Part shown: piece by piece, positions 1-7,764 of the stretch | How positions within the stretch are numbered: the stretch's first letter is position 1 | How the letters are laid out: the number at the start of each line of letters is the position of its first letter | DNA from: a virus | Virus record (IMG/VR): IMGVR_UViG_3300037961_001347 | Location: 1 to 48,263 of that record | DNA length: 48,263 nucleotides | Reading direction: 5' to 3' (one strand) | Program-made: the position numbers and the translations under genes | Notes under the pieces: generated by a model | The model's input: only the letters and a program-made list of their open reading frames with translations | What the model was told of the DNA's origin: nothing | The model's database searches: none

Positions 1-240
1 TATCTAAATAAAAAGTAGTTGTATATGACGGGTCTGTACCAGGAGATAACGCAATTTCTCCACCTTCGTTTTGATTTTGCGGCAAAATTATTAAACTACT
101 TGGCGTAATTCGCATTCTTTCTGTACCGCCTACCCACCATCTATGATTACCTGCATTGCTACTTGCACCATAATAAATTTCTCCACCAGCATAACTATCT
201 ATTGGTCCAATGTAAGTAATATTGCTAGAGTTCATACCAA
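1..240. repeat. 240-bp near-identical duplication, copy A
   Basis: Bases 1-240 align without gaps to 47355-47594. The first 67 bases are identical; the rest is highly similar with scattered, largely synonymous changes. Both copies lie in tail-fibre coding sequence in the same frame and encode the same fibre repeat. The window begins exactly at the edge of the duplication. Confidence 0.93.
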
Positions 241-2398
241 GCATTCTTGTTAATGTTCCGCTTGCATCTCTTGAATATAAATATTTAGCATTAACTGATA
301 ATATTAGATTTTTTTCCCAATACAAATTACCACTGCTACCTTGTATAAAACCTGCATTGCCAGATATTTGTGAACCATACCAAAAATATTCTTCGTTAGA
401 TGAAATACCAGTATACCAAGATTGAGCGTCATTTTGGTATCTTATTTGTGATTTATTAGAAGTAGATTTAATTCTTACAGTTGTATCTCCTGTGCTGTGA
501 ACGTGCAGTAAATCTTCAGGTGCTGTAACTCCTATACCAACTCGTCCAGTAGCTCCTTGTATTCTCATAACGTGATTATTGCTACCATTATCATTAGCCA
601 TAAATGCAATGTCTTGGTCTTGACCTGTATTTTGAATTACCAACATACTCGAAGAAGTGTTTTGTAAATAAGAATGTGTATCGTGTATCATTCTTAAATC
701 ATTATTAGCACCTACAGATAAACTTTTTTGGTCTGCTTTAAGTCTTGTATTTTGATAAAATAAATTTTCTTGAGAACCACCGTCAACTATAAAATAATTA
801 GCAACGCCATTACTTCCATCATCACTCCTAAATACTAAATTTTTATCTTCAGCTTCTGTAGTAAAATATATATGTCCAGTATAATTATTTATATAAGAGT
901 TTGTTCCGTCGTGATGTATAGTAAAATCATTACCGCTACCAGCTTTTAGTTTACCATTATCATTTACTTTTACATCGTGACTAAAGATTGCACTACCTGC
1001 ATCACTTGCATCAATTTGCATAGCGTGTATATGACTACCACCATCATTTACAGATAAAAATATATCTTGGTCTTCTGCAAGATTTCTAAATTGTATATAT
1101 CCAGTATAGTTTCCAAATAATGTGTTAGAGCCATCGTGTCCAAGATAAATATCGTTACTTGCACCCATTCGTAAATATTGTCCATCGTTAGGAAGTTTAA
1201 TTGAGGCATTATCACTTGAATCTATCCATATACCAGTTTTATTAGAACCACCATCATTAACTATAAATTTCATATCTTGGTCAGATGATTCGTTAGCTAT
1301 TGTAAACTGGTCATTAGACGCACTACCAAAACCTACATAAGCTTTTCTACCATTGCTAGTTCCATCAGGATAATATTGTATATATGCATGGTCAGTTCCT
1401 ATAAGATTTAAAACACCACCATTTTGTGATATACTAACTGGACTTGAAAATGTTTTAATTCCACTAAATGTTTGAGTGCCTGATAAATGTGCAGTATCTG
1501 CGTCTAGGTATGCACTTGCTATAGGTGTACCATTCCAAGTACCAGTTGTTACAATTCCAGTCTCTCCTACTTTAAATACACCAGTTGCACTACCATTAGC
1601 ACATATTTCAAAAACGGCATTTGTTTGATTATCATTTGCATCAATATTAATTGTCATGTCTCCAGGAACATCTATATTACCGCCACCACCAGAATCTCTT
1701 CTTAAAGTAAAGTTGTTTGTATCTAAAGTATTATCATTTGCAGATAGTTCTATACCGCCCTTAACATCTAATGCTCTTGCAGGTGTACCAGCAGTCCAAC
1801 CAATTCCCAGCCTTCCAGGCATTAAGATATTGTTATCATCTTTAATCCACATAGACAAAGATGGTGTTAACGCATTTCTACTTCCGCTTGATACTGAACT
1901 ATCATTGTAAATTTTTAATGCACCTGCATTATCAAATTCTAAATGTGATGAACCACCATAACTTCCTTGTGTGTATGTATATCCTGAAGAATTGTCAGTA
2001 GTTATATCAAGATTAAATGCTTGTAAAAACTCTCTACCACCACTATGACGCATTTCATAGATTTGCAATTGTCTATCAGTGTTATTACCACTTCTATGTA
2101 TTCTTAACTTTTCTTTTACGCCATAAGTATTGCTAGGGTCGTTACCTTGAATAGATAAATATTGACCAGCAAACTCTAAACTACTTTCAGAAGTTATACC
2201 ACCAGAACCATTATCAGTAAGTAATTGATTGTTAGAACCAGATGTAGTTGCACCACCGCCTAATTGACGATATGTGCCACCATCGTTAATATATAGTTCA
2301 GTTGTACCTGTTCTATATCCTAACTCATAATGTTCTAATACATCATTAGAGCTCGAAGGTTCGCTAGAACCTCGTTTAATTTTTAATACGTTAGCCAT
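1..2398 (-). CDS. Tail fibre, N-terminal part (runs off window start)
   Basis: The frame is open from an ATG at 2398 down to base 1, about 799 codons with no stop. The N-terminus (MANVLKIKRGSSEPSSSN, then ELGYRTGTTELYIND) resembles phage receptor-binding proteins and the next gene upstream (2405-3232). The rest is a string of beta-rich repeats of the type 'NDGGS..(A)QIDASDN' and 'DQDI.(F)..NDGGS', typical of long trimeric fibres. It ends in the window with MNSSNITYIGPID...YTTTFYLD, a block repeated in the 44680-48263 gene. Joined across the ends, the frame continues into that gene (Ile codon at 1/48263/48262, then 48261), giving a fibre of about 1,993 aa. Fibre identity is strong; the join is inference. 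No clear Shine-Dalgarno site precedes the ATG. Confidence 0.85.
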   Translation of the reverse strand, partial: MANVLKIKRGSSEPSSSNDVLEHYELGYRTGTTELYINDGGTYRQLGGGATTSGSNNQLLTDNGSGGITSESSLEFAGQYLSIQGNDPSNTYGVKEKLRIHRSGNNTDRQLQIYEMRHSGGREFLQAFNLDITTDNSSGYTYTQGSYGGSSHLEFDNAGALKIYNDSSVSSGSRNALTPSLSMWIKDDNNILMPGRLGIGWTAGTPARALDVKGGIELSANDNTLDTNNFTLRRDSGGGGNIDVPGDMTINIDANDNQTNAVFEICANGSATGVFKVGETGIVTTGTWNGTPIASAYLDADTAHLSGTQTFSGIKTFSSPVSISQNGGVLNLIGTDHAYIQYYPDGTSNGRKAYVGFGSASNDQFTIANESSDQDMKFIVNDGGSNKTGIWIDSSDNASIKLPNDGQYLRMGASNDIYLGHDGSNTLFGNYTGYIQFRNLAEDQDIFLSVNDGGSHIHAMQIDASDAGSAIFSHDVKVNDNGKLKAGSGNDFTIHHDGTNSYINNYTGHIYFTTEAEDKNLVFRSDDGSNGVANYFIVDGGSQENLFYQNTRLKADQKSLSVGANNDLRMIHDTHSYLQNTSSSMLVIQNTGQDQDIAFMANDNGSNNHVMRIQGATGRVGIGVTAPEDLLHVHSTGDTTVRIKSTSNKSQIRYQNDAQSWYTGISSNEEYFWYGSQISGNAGFIQGSSGNLYWEKNLILSVNAKYLYSRDASGTLTRMLGMNSSNITYIGPIDSYAGGEIYYGASSNAGNHRWWVGGTERMRITPSSLIILPQNQNEGGEIALSPGTDPSYTTTFYLD

Positions 2399-2404
2399 TA
2401 ATTA

Positions 2405-3232
2405 TTAAAATGAACCGCAGTCTATAGTGTAATTTGAAATAGTTCCAAAAGAACTTGAACTAAAACCTTCTAAATTTGCTTTTAAAGTAGCTATATCACC
2501 AGCTACAAGAGTTTCGCTTTGTGTGTATTGTCCTGGTTCACTTGATAAATTATTTACAACATACCATTTGTTGTCACTTGCATCTCTGTAAATAGCTGTA
2601 TATCTACTATCAGAAGCATCTGTACTAGTTACATTGTATGGTGCATAAAGACCTACATCATAACTTAGTGCGTTTGTTGTGTTGTCTTTTGCTAATTTCA
2701 TCATACCATCTTCTACAACTAATGTTTGTGAATCAACAGTTGTTGTAGTACCTTGAACTGTCAAATTACCAGTAATAATAGTATTACCAGTTAATGTTGG
2801 ATTTGTAGGTATTCCTACAGTAAATGTTCCATTACTTTCTCCAACTTCTACTTCATTTGAAGTACCTTGTATAGTTAATGTTCCGCCTAAAGACACTGGA
2901 CTTGTATTACTACCATCGCTAACTGTAACACTACTATTTGCTAATTTAGCATTTGCAATGCCACCTGCTAACTGGTCATTGTTAATACCTAAAAGTTTTA
3001 CAGTAACATCTCCTGCTCCACTAACTGCAAAATCTGCAGCATTAAAACTAGCTAAACCTACTTCACCAGTAGCATTAATTTTTTCTACCAATGTATTAGG
3101 ACTTGATGCATTAGATACATCACCAACGAATAATTTATGGTCTGCTTGATTCCATGCTAATTCACCAAAGGCTAAACTAGATGGAGCATTACCGCCAGTA
3201 TTCGAATGTTTAATTTGAATTTGATTTGCCAT
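2405..3232 (-). CDS. Tail appendage / fibre-associated structural protein
   Basis: 275 aa. The N-terminus (MANQIQIKHSNTGGNAPSSL, FGELAWNQADHKLFVGD) has the same pattern as the fibre gene that follows it, a motif common at the head of phage fibre and tropism proteins. The middle is Gly/Ser/Thr/Asn-rich beta sequence (VTVSDGSNTSPVSLGGTL, NTIITGNLTVQGTTTTVD). The C-terminal 100 residues look globular (Tyr/Trp-rich, 'DASDNKWYVVNNLSS'). It sits 6 nt before the fibre start in the same operon, so it is probably a fibre-base or second fibre subunit. Exact role is inference. Confidence 0.75.
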   Translation of the reverse strand: MANQIQIKHSNTGGNAPSSLAFGELAWNQADHKLFVGDVSNASSPNTLVEKINATGEVGLASFNAADFAVSGAGDVTVKLLGINNDQLAGGIANAKLANSSVTVSDGSNTSPVSLGGTLTIQGTSNEVEVGESNGTFTVGIPTNPTLTGNTIITGNLTVQGTTTTVDSQTLVVEDGMMKLAKDNTTNALSYDVGLYAPYNVTSTDASDSRYTAIYRDASDNKWYVVNNLSSEPGQYTQSETLVAGDIATLKANLEGFSSSSFGTISNYTIDCGSF

Positions 3233-3243
3233 TTTTCCTCCCG

Positions 3244-3513
3244 TTAAAATGTTCCGCCGTCTATTATATCATCATTTTGTAACACTGTTCCATCTATGTT
3301 TAATGTTACTTCATCGTTAGAAACAGAAGACGTAATACCTGTTCCTCCCGTAAATGTTAAAGTTTCGTTATTTGTAATTGCAGAAGTACCACTATCTCCA
3401 GCTGCAGAAAACTGACTGAATTGTGCAGCAGTAGTATTTTTATTTATAGTAACTTCACTAACCTTTTTATCAACTGTTACGTTATTTCCTGATTTTACAA
3501 TAGTAACGCTCAT
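3244..3513 (-). CDS. Small beta-rich tail appendage protein
   Basis: 89 aa, Thr/Asn/Ser-rich, with short alternating beta segments (MSVTIVKSGNNVTVDKKVSE; ETLTFTGGTGITSSVSNDEV) and an end (DIIDGGTF) that resembles the C-terminus of the 275-aa neighbour (TIDCGSF). The start overlaps the stop of the preceding gene by 4 nt (ATGA type), indicating coupled translation. Placement between an Ig-like tail protein and the fibres suggests a minor fibre or adaptor part. No family assigned. Confidence 0.65.
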   Translation of the reverse strand: MSVTIVKSGNNVTVDKKVSEVTINKNTTAAQFSQFSAAGDSGTSAITNNETLTFTGGTGITSSVSNDEVTLNIDGTVLQNDDIIDGGTF

Positions 3514-3863
3514 CGTGTTATCCTTTCAATTACTTCTATATCCCCTTCTAAATCTCTATATTTTACTCCAGCACTATCTGTTCTAAAAATATCATAAATT
3601 AAATTATCTCCTGGTAAAGCAGCAGTATCTAAATCAGATAAAGAAAAAGTAACTTGTCCTCCACTTGCATTTGTAATATTTACAGTAAAAGATATATCAG
3701 AACCACTTCTTTGGATAGCGTCTGTTTCAGGACTTCTTCTAATCTTTGAAGTAAACGTAGCACCGCTTAAGTTAATTGCAGTTCCATCAGAATGTTTTAA
3801 TGTTATTTCTAAACTAAAGTCTACCCCTTGTTCTAAAACTATGTTATGTTTTGCTGCTGCCAT
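3510..3863 (-). CDS. Ig-like / BppU-type tail protein
   Basis: 117 aa. The pattern 'I.LEQG.DF...ITLK..DGT.INLSGATF.SKIRRS ... G.VTFSLSDLDTAALPG.NLIYDI...D..G..YRDLEGDIEVIERITR' fits the small immunoglobulin-like domain found in tail and baseplate proteins such as the BppU N-terminus. It lacks a second domain, so it probably serves as an adaptor or decoration at the tail tip. The downstream gene overlaps its stop by 4 nt. Family likeness is by recognition of the pattern, not a search. Confidence 0.65.
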   Translation of the reverse strand: MAAAKHNIVLEQGVDFSLEITLKHSDGTAINLSGATFTSKIRRSPETDAIQRSGSDISFTVNITNASGGQVTFSLSDLDTAALPGDNLIYDIFRTDSAGVKYRDLEGDIEVIERITR

Positions 3864-3871
3864 TTTTACCT

Positions 3872-4267
3872 CTAATAACTATGTTGATTAATTGAATAAT
3901 TAGAATCATCTTTGCCACGATTCTTATATTTTTTAGCCATCATTACACATTCTTTATATTCTGCTTTGTAATACATTGCCTGTTGTATGTTACCAGCAGA
4001 TGCGTGTAATTGTTGTAATACTCTATACATTGGAGCTTCATGAAACTCTGAGGGAAAACTAGGACTAGCAGTTAAATCTGCTGTAAACCTTGTACTTTTT
4101 TTAGCATAATGTATTCTGATAGTATCCCCTGCTGTTAACTCAGTACTATCTAAAGAAGTTAACTTATCTTTTACATAATCCCATTTAGCAACAACCAAAG
4201 TATAATCTCTTAAAGTATATACTAAATCATTTGTTGGCCAGTCAAAATCTTTTGCTACCTGTGTCAT
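3872..4267 (-). CDS. Probable head-tail connector / neck protein
   Basis: 131 aa. It contains a beta-rich N-terminal half ('DYTLVVAKWDYVKDKLTSL', 'AGDTIRIHYAKKS') and an alpha-helical C-terminal half rich in Met, Lys and Tyr ('QQAMYYKAEYKECVMMAKKYKNRGK'). It overlaps the gene upstream by 4 nt and is third in the row of small proteins after the capsid gene, the usual place for connector and neck proteins. No specific family recognised. Confidence 0.55.
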   Translation of the reverse strand: MTQVAKDFDWPTNDLVYTLRDYTLVVAKWDYVKDKLTSLDSTELTAGDTIRIHYAKKSTRFTADLTASPSFPSEFHEAPMYRVLQQLHASAGNIQQAMYYKAEYKECVMMAKKYKNRGKDDSNYSINQHSY

Positions 4268-4554
4268 GATATATCAGTCTCCTCTATAACTCCTGTAAAT
4301 CTTTTAATTTGTTTATTATTGTAATCTACTCTATCTATACTAAGTACATCATCATTGCTTGTTATACCAGTAAAATCAGTAAATGCATATCTTCTTTTAT
4401 CGTCAGCTGTAACTGATACAGTAGCAGTACCTCTTTCTAACTCTACTTCACTATCAAATTTGTCAAGTGCTCTATTAAGCATCAAACGTATTTGTGTTTC
4501 CCCTATATTTGGAAAGTCTTGTTGTATAGTTTCAATCATTTCTTGTTGTTTCAT
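4264..4554 (-). CDS. Small structural (neck) protein
   Basis: 96 aa: a helical N-terminus (MKQQEMIETIQQDFPNIGET, 'LMLNRALDKFDSEVE') followed by a beta-hairpin part ('VSVTADDKRRYAFTDF'). It overlaps both neighbours by 4 nt (ATGA), so it is translationally coupled to the 206-aa and 131-aa proteins. Composition and position point to a virion neck/connector component; the family is not recognised. Confidence 0.55.
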   Translation of the reverse strand: MKQQEMIETIQQDFPNIGETQIRLMLNRALDKFDSEVELERGTATVSVTADDKRRYAFTDFTGITSNDDVLSIDRVDYNNKQIKRFTGVIEETDIS

Positions 4555-5171
4555 TGTCCAACTCCTTCTGAACTAGCATAACCAGCAATAAATGTAGTTA
4601 ACGCAGTTTGATATTCTTGTTGCAATAATTGTAAATCTGCCATTTTTAAATTATGTTCTTCTGTATCATCTTGAAACTCATTCAATTCTGACAATCTAGC
4701 TTTTATAGCTGTTTTCATAATAATTAAATGTTCTATTTCATCTGGTGCACCTACAAAATCTGATAAATCATTAGCAAATGTAATTGTAGGATAATTAACG
4801 TGTTCTACTGTAGCTCCAGAACTAGCAGTAGGTAAAATAAAAACTTTTCCAGCTTTTTTATAATATACTGGACTTTTTGCTGTAGCTTCATAAATAGAAC
4901 CACTATTAGCTTCATATCTTGCTATATCAGAAAACGGTATTTCTCTAGACATATATCCATTTCTAGATACACTTAATATTCTTGCAGATGTAATTGCAGC
5001 TCCACTACCAGTAACATTAGTTGTAGTACTCATACTCCATAACATTTCATCAGGTAATACATTAATAATTTCTTTTGCAGCATCAGTTGCAAATTGTCCA
5101 ATAGCAGTATTGTCTATTACTACATCTGATAATAAATCAAGTATCCTACTTTTAACGCTGGTTGCTCCCAT
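4551..5171 (-). CDS. Virion adaptor / tail accessory protein
   Basis: 206 aa. N-terminal helices ('ILDLLSDVVIDNTAIGQFATDAAKEIINVLP'), then a beta domain with 'SVSRNGYMSREIPFSDIARY', 'SPVYYKKAGKVFILPTAS' and 'VEHVNYPTITF', then a helical tail ('MADLQLLQQEYQTALTTF'). I associate this arrangement with an adaptor-type structural protein next to the capsid gene in short-tailed marine phages. Its start overlaps the previous stop by one base (TAATG). A portal-tail adaptor role is likely but not proven. Confidence 0.6.
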   Translation of the reverse strand: MGATSVKSRILDLLSDVVIDNTAIGQFATDAAKEIINVLPDEMLWSMSTTTNVTGSGAAITSARILSVSRNGYMSREIPFSDIARYEANSGSIYEATAKSPVYYKKAGKVFILPTASSGATVEHVNYPTITFANDLSDFVGAPDEIEHLIIMKTAIKARLSELNEFQDDTEEHNLKMADLQLLQQEYQTALTTFIAGYASSEGVGQ

Positions 5172-5344
5172 TATACAGTATCTCTTTTACGTGTTAAATA
5201 TTTATATCCACCAATAACGCCTATATTCTTTTTTTCTTTAGCTTTTTTAATCTTGCTATCTATAGGGCCATCTTTTTTATTATCTGTACTATTTGAACCT
5301 TTACCCATTGGGTCATAGTTATCTGTTAAACTTTTTGTTCGCAT
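5171..5344 (-). CDS. Small basic protein after the capsid gene
   Basis: 57 aa from the ATG at 5344 (MRTKSLTDNYDPMGKGSN...TRKRDTV). The frame is open further up to 5392, but that extension reads through the terminator hairpin at 5375-5396. The ATG at 5344 has a strong GAGGAG site a few bases upstream, which decides the start. It is Lys/Asn/Gly-rich and hydrophilic with no recognisable domain, and its stop overlaps the start of the 206-aa gene by one base. Confidence 0.6.
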   Translation of the reverse strand: MRTKSLTDNYDPMGKGSNSTDNKKDGPIDSKIKKAKEKKNIGVIGGYKYLTRKRDTV

Positions 5345-5360
5345 TGTTATCTCCTCTTCA

Positions 5361-5396
5361 TTTAAAAAATCTTCGGGGGTGAACCACGCCACCCCC
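5361..5396 (-). terminator. Intrinsic terminator after major capsid gene
   Basis: On the minus strand a 7-bp G/C stem (GGGGGTG...CACCCCC, 5375-5381 with 5390-5396, 8-nt loop) is followed within a few bases by ATTTTTT. It lies 16 nt after the capsid stop and ahead of the neck genes, so it can end or reduce transcripts and set capsid mRNA in excess. Confidence 0.8.
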
Positions 5397-5411
5397 TTGT
5401 TTATTTAACTA

Positions 5412-6848
5412 TTAGTTAAATTTAAGTACAGCATGAGTTTCTGGAAGTGAAATCTCAAGACCTGCTTCTGTAAGAATCATGTCTTTTCTTCCGTCAACGT
5501 CATTAGCTTGTACGTTAGTCATAATTTGCGTGTCTCTTGACTCGCCATTTCCAACTAATGGTCTATATGCAACATTGGCTAAATCAATCGCTACAGCATG
5601 GTTAGCCCATGGTCCTCTTAATAAAGGTTCCATAACGAAGTTTAATTTACCATACAATGTGTCAATAGAAGTAACAGGCACACCTTCAAAGGTTCCTACA
5701 TTCTTCTCTAAACCTACTCTGTATCCACTATTAGATGACATAGCATTTCCTAAGAAAGACTGTCCACCTAATTTGTTTAGCCAGTTCATAATGTTTCTAG
5801 AAGCAAGAACAAGTTTATTACCACCTGCTGCTGATTCTGGGTCAAAAATGTCTGACATAGCATCTACAAAAGTATCATACCCTGAATTGTCATAGGTAAA
5901 CTGTTTAGTGTTTCCATAGATTTCAGTGTAAGGTAAGATACCCCATGTTTTACGTGTTGGTCCAGCAGCAGCTGATTCATCAGCAGCACCATATCCAAAA
6001 AGTAAAGCATTTTCGATATCCATTTTGTGTTCCATTAGTTTCTCTTGATACACTCTCATGTACTCATTAGCGTCACCTCTGTAGCGTGTAGCTAAAGAAG
6101 TACCAGAAAATAGAGGTACACCAGTTTTAAAGATTTGGCAATAGCCTTCTCTTGAATAAAACTCGTCTCTCCATCCGTCTGGTGCGGTACCACCTTCAGC
6201 GTGAGATGAACCGATAATTTGTGCTTCTGCGTTATCTGGAATTGCAATAACGTCAGCTGAAGCAACATCAGTAATAGTAATAGCACCTGCTGCTTGAGTT
6301 TCACTCAATGCTGCGTCTAAACTACCTTGTGTTGCTTTAGGAACATAAGTTGCTCCTAAAAAGTCAGCACTTAATCCAGTGTCAACACTGTTGTGTGCAA
6401 CAGCATCTATACGATAATAAAGAATAATATCTTTAGCACTACCGCCACTTGGTGTTAATGTACCTTGAACTGCAAATGTTTGTCCAACAGTTGCAAATTC
6501 CATTTTAGCTCCTACGCCATCTTTTCTACCAGTAACGTCATAATCAACATCAAAGTTCTTGTCACTAATTTCCATAGCACCTACTGAACCTGCTGTTGAA
6601 CCGTTTAATACTGTTAGAGCACCTTTCTTTTTAAAGTTACGTCTTTGCCATTGATGTCTTTTTTCTAAAAATTTAAAAACAGGGTCATCTGTTGGCTTTT
6701 TGCTAACTTTAGAAAGATATGCGAAAAATGGTGAAGCAGCTGGGTTTAATTCTGATACTCTTTCACCAAAATTAAACACTCTTCTAATATCATTAATTCC
6801 TAACCCCTGTGGAGCTGAACTAATGTTTTGTGAATATATGTTCGCCAT
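5412..6848 (-). CDS. Major capsid protein
   Basis: 478 aa. Position (directly after the scaffold, before neck genes), length and sequence style fit an HK97-fold coat protein: N-terminal arm with 'RVFNFGERVSELNPAASPFFAYLSK', 'FKFLEKRHQWQRRNFKK', a central variable insertion ('TLTPSGGSAKDIILYYRIDA...'), then 'YREGY..IFKTGVPLFSGTS', 'EYMRVYQEKLMEHKMDIENALLFG' and a C-terminal 'NHAVAIDLANVAYRPLVGNG' part. The ATG has an AGGAG site 7 nt upstream. A strong terminator follows. No protease gene is seen nearby, so assembly probably depends on the separate scaffold. Fold assignment is inferred from context and pattern. Confidence 0.88.
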   Translation of the reverse strand: MANIYSQNISSAPQGLGINDIRRVFNFGERVSELNPAASPFFAYLSKVSKKPTDDPVFKFLEKRHQWQRRNFKKKGALTVLNGSTAGSVGAMEISDKNFDVDYDVTGRKDGVGAKMEFATVGQTFAVQGTLTPSGGSAKDIILYYRIDAVAHNSVDTGLSADFLGATYVPKATQGSLDAALSETQAAGAITITDVASADVIAIPDNAEAQIIGSSHAEGGTAPDGWRDEFYSREGYCQIFKTGVPLFSGTSLATRYRGDANEYMRVYQEKLMEHKMDIENALLFGYGAADESAAAGPTRKTWGILPYTEIYGNTKQFTYDNSGYDTFVDAMSDIFDPESAAGGNKLVLASRNIMNWLNKLGGQSFLGNAMSSNSGYRVGLEKNVGTFEGVPVTSIDTLYGKLNFVMEPLLRGPWANHAVAIDLANVAYRPLVGNGESRDTQIMTNVQANDVDGRKDMILTEAGLEISLPETHAVLKFN

Positions 6849-6861
6849 AATAATCTCCTAA

Positions 6862-7749
6862 TTAAAAGACGTTACGCTTGTTAAAATCAGCAAGCATAGC
6901 ATCCATCATTTTATCCTCTACATTTTTACTTGGCGACTGTACACTCTGCCCTTGCTGCACCCCTATCGGTTTTGGGATGGAGAGTTTTTCTTGTCTTTGA
7001 TTCATTAGTTGTTGTTTCTGTTGAGCTTCTTCACTGATTTGTTCAGTTTGTTGTGGGGCTACCCCCTGGGTCAACTGGTGTAGCTTTACTAAATTGTCTA
7101 AAGACATTGAATCAGGTGAACTCATTTTAGTAACAAAATCCTGAGCTTGTTCAGGAGTATAGTTATACTTTATTTGCAACTCATTCAAAGTATCTTGATG
7201 TTGTTGACGAGCTAACTGTTCCTTTTGTGCTGCGTTCATTTGTTCTTCTCTAAGTTCATCTTTTTTCAATATAAAATCACTCATCTGCTCCAAATAGTCT
7301 TCTTTAGATGCTAAATATTTAGCACTTGAACTATCTGGGTCAGCTAAGGCCTCAGAATAATCATAGTCTGTTGGTTTCACTGGTTTAGTTGGTTTAACTA
7401 ACTTAGGTTCATCAGTTTCCTTCTTAACCGCAGTTTGAGATTTCAATGCATCCAATTCAGCTCTCATAGCTTCCATTTCTGCTTTAGTCTTATCTGCTTG
7501 TGATTGCCAATAATTAAATTGACTATCATCTTCTTTTGCTTTGATAGTATCAGGAGTACTTACAGGTTCACTTTCAATAGTAGGATTTACATCCTGCTGA
7601 ATTACCTCTTCTGAGCTAGCTTCCACTGCAAAAGGGTCTTGTCCAGACGGATTAAATACCTGCTCAAAAATGTCTGCTTGAATATCACTTGACTCTACAG
7701 TCTGGTCTTGTGAGTTCTCTTGTACTATATTGCTTTCTACTTGTTCCAT
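6862..7749 (-). CDS. Capsid scaffolding protein
   Basis: 295 aa, acidic and Gln/Glu/Ser-rich at the N-terminus (MEQVESNIVQENSQDQTVES), with long predicted coiled coils in the centre ('WQSQADKTKAEMEAMRAELDALKSQ', 'ILKKDELREEQMNAAQKEQLARQQ') and a short basic C-terminus ('DKMMDAMLADFNKRNVF'). Such an acidic coiled-coil protein between portal and capsid genes is the classic scaffold; the basic end would contact the coat. It sits 13 nt from the capsid gene and 15 nt after the portal. Confidence 0.85.
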   Translation of the reverse strand: MEQVESNIVQENSQDQTVESSDIQADIFEQVFNPSGQDPFAVEASSEEVIQQDVNPTIESEPVSTPDTIKAKEDDSQFNYWQSQADKTKAEMEAMRAELDALKSQTAVKKETDEPKLVKPTKPVKPTDYDYSEALADPDSSSAKYLASKEDYLEQMSDFILKKDELREEQMNAAQKEQLARQQHQDTLNELQIKYNYTPEQAQDFVTKMSSPDSMSLDNLVKLHQLTQGVAPQQTEQISEEAQQKQQLMNQRQEKLSIPKPIGVQQGQSVQSPSKNVEDKMMDAMLADFNKRNVF

Positions 7750-7764
7750 TACCTTGTCCTAACG

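Noticed and set aside
1-240. Terminal direct repeat of a linear phage genome
   Set aside because: The second copy is not at the right end (it stops about 670 bp before it) and the copies differ; it lies in fibre coding repeats, so domain duplication is the better explanation.
5171-5392. 73-aa version of the small gene after the capsid gene
   Set aside because: Its first codons lie in the terminator hairpin; the ATG at 5344 has a strong ribosome site.
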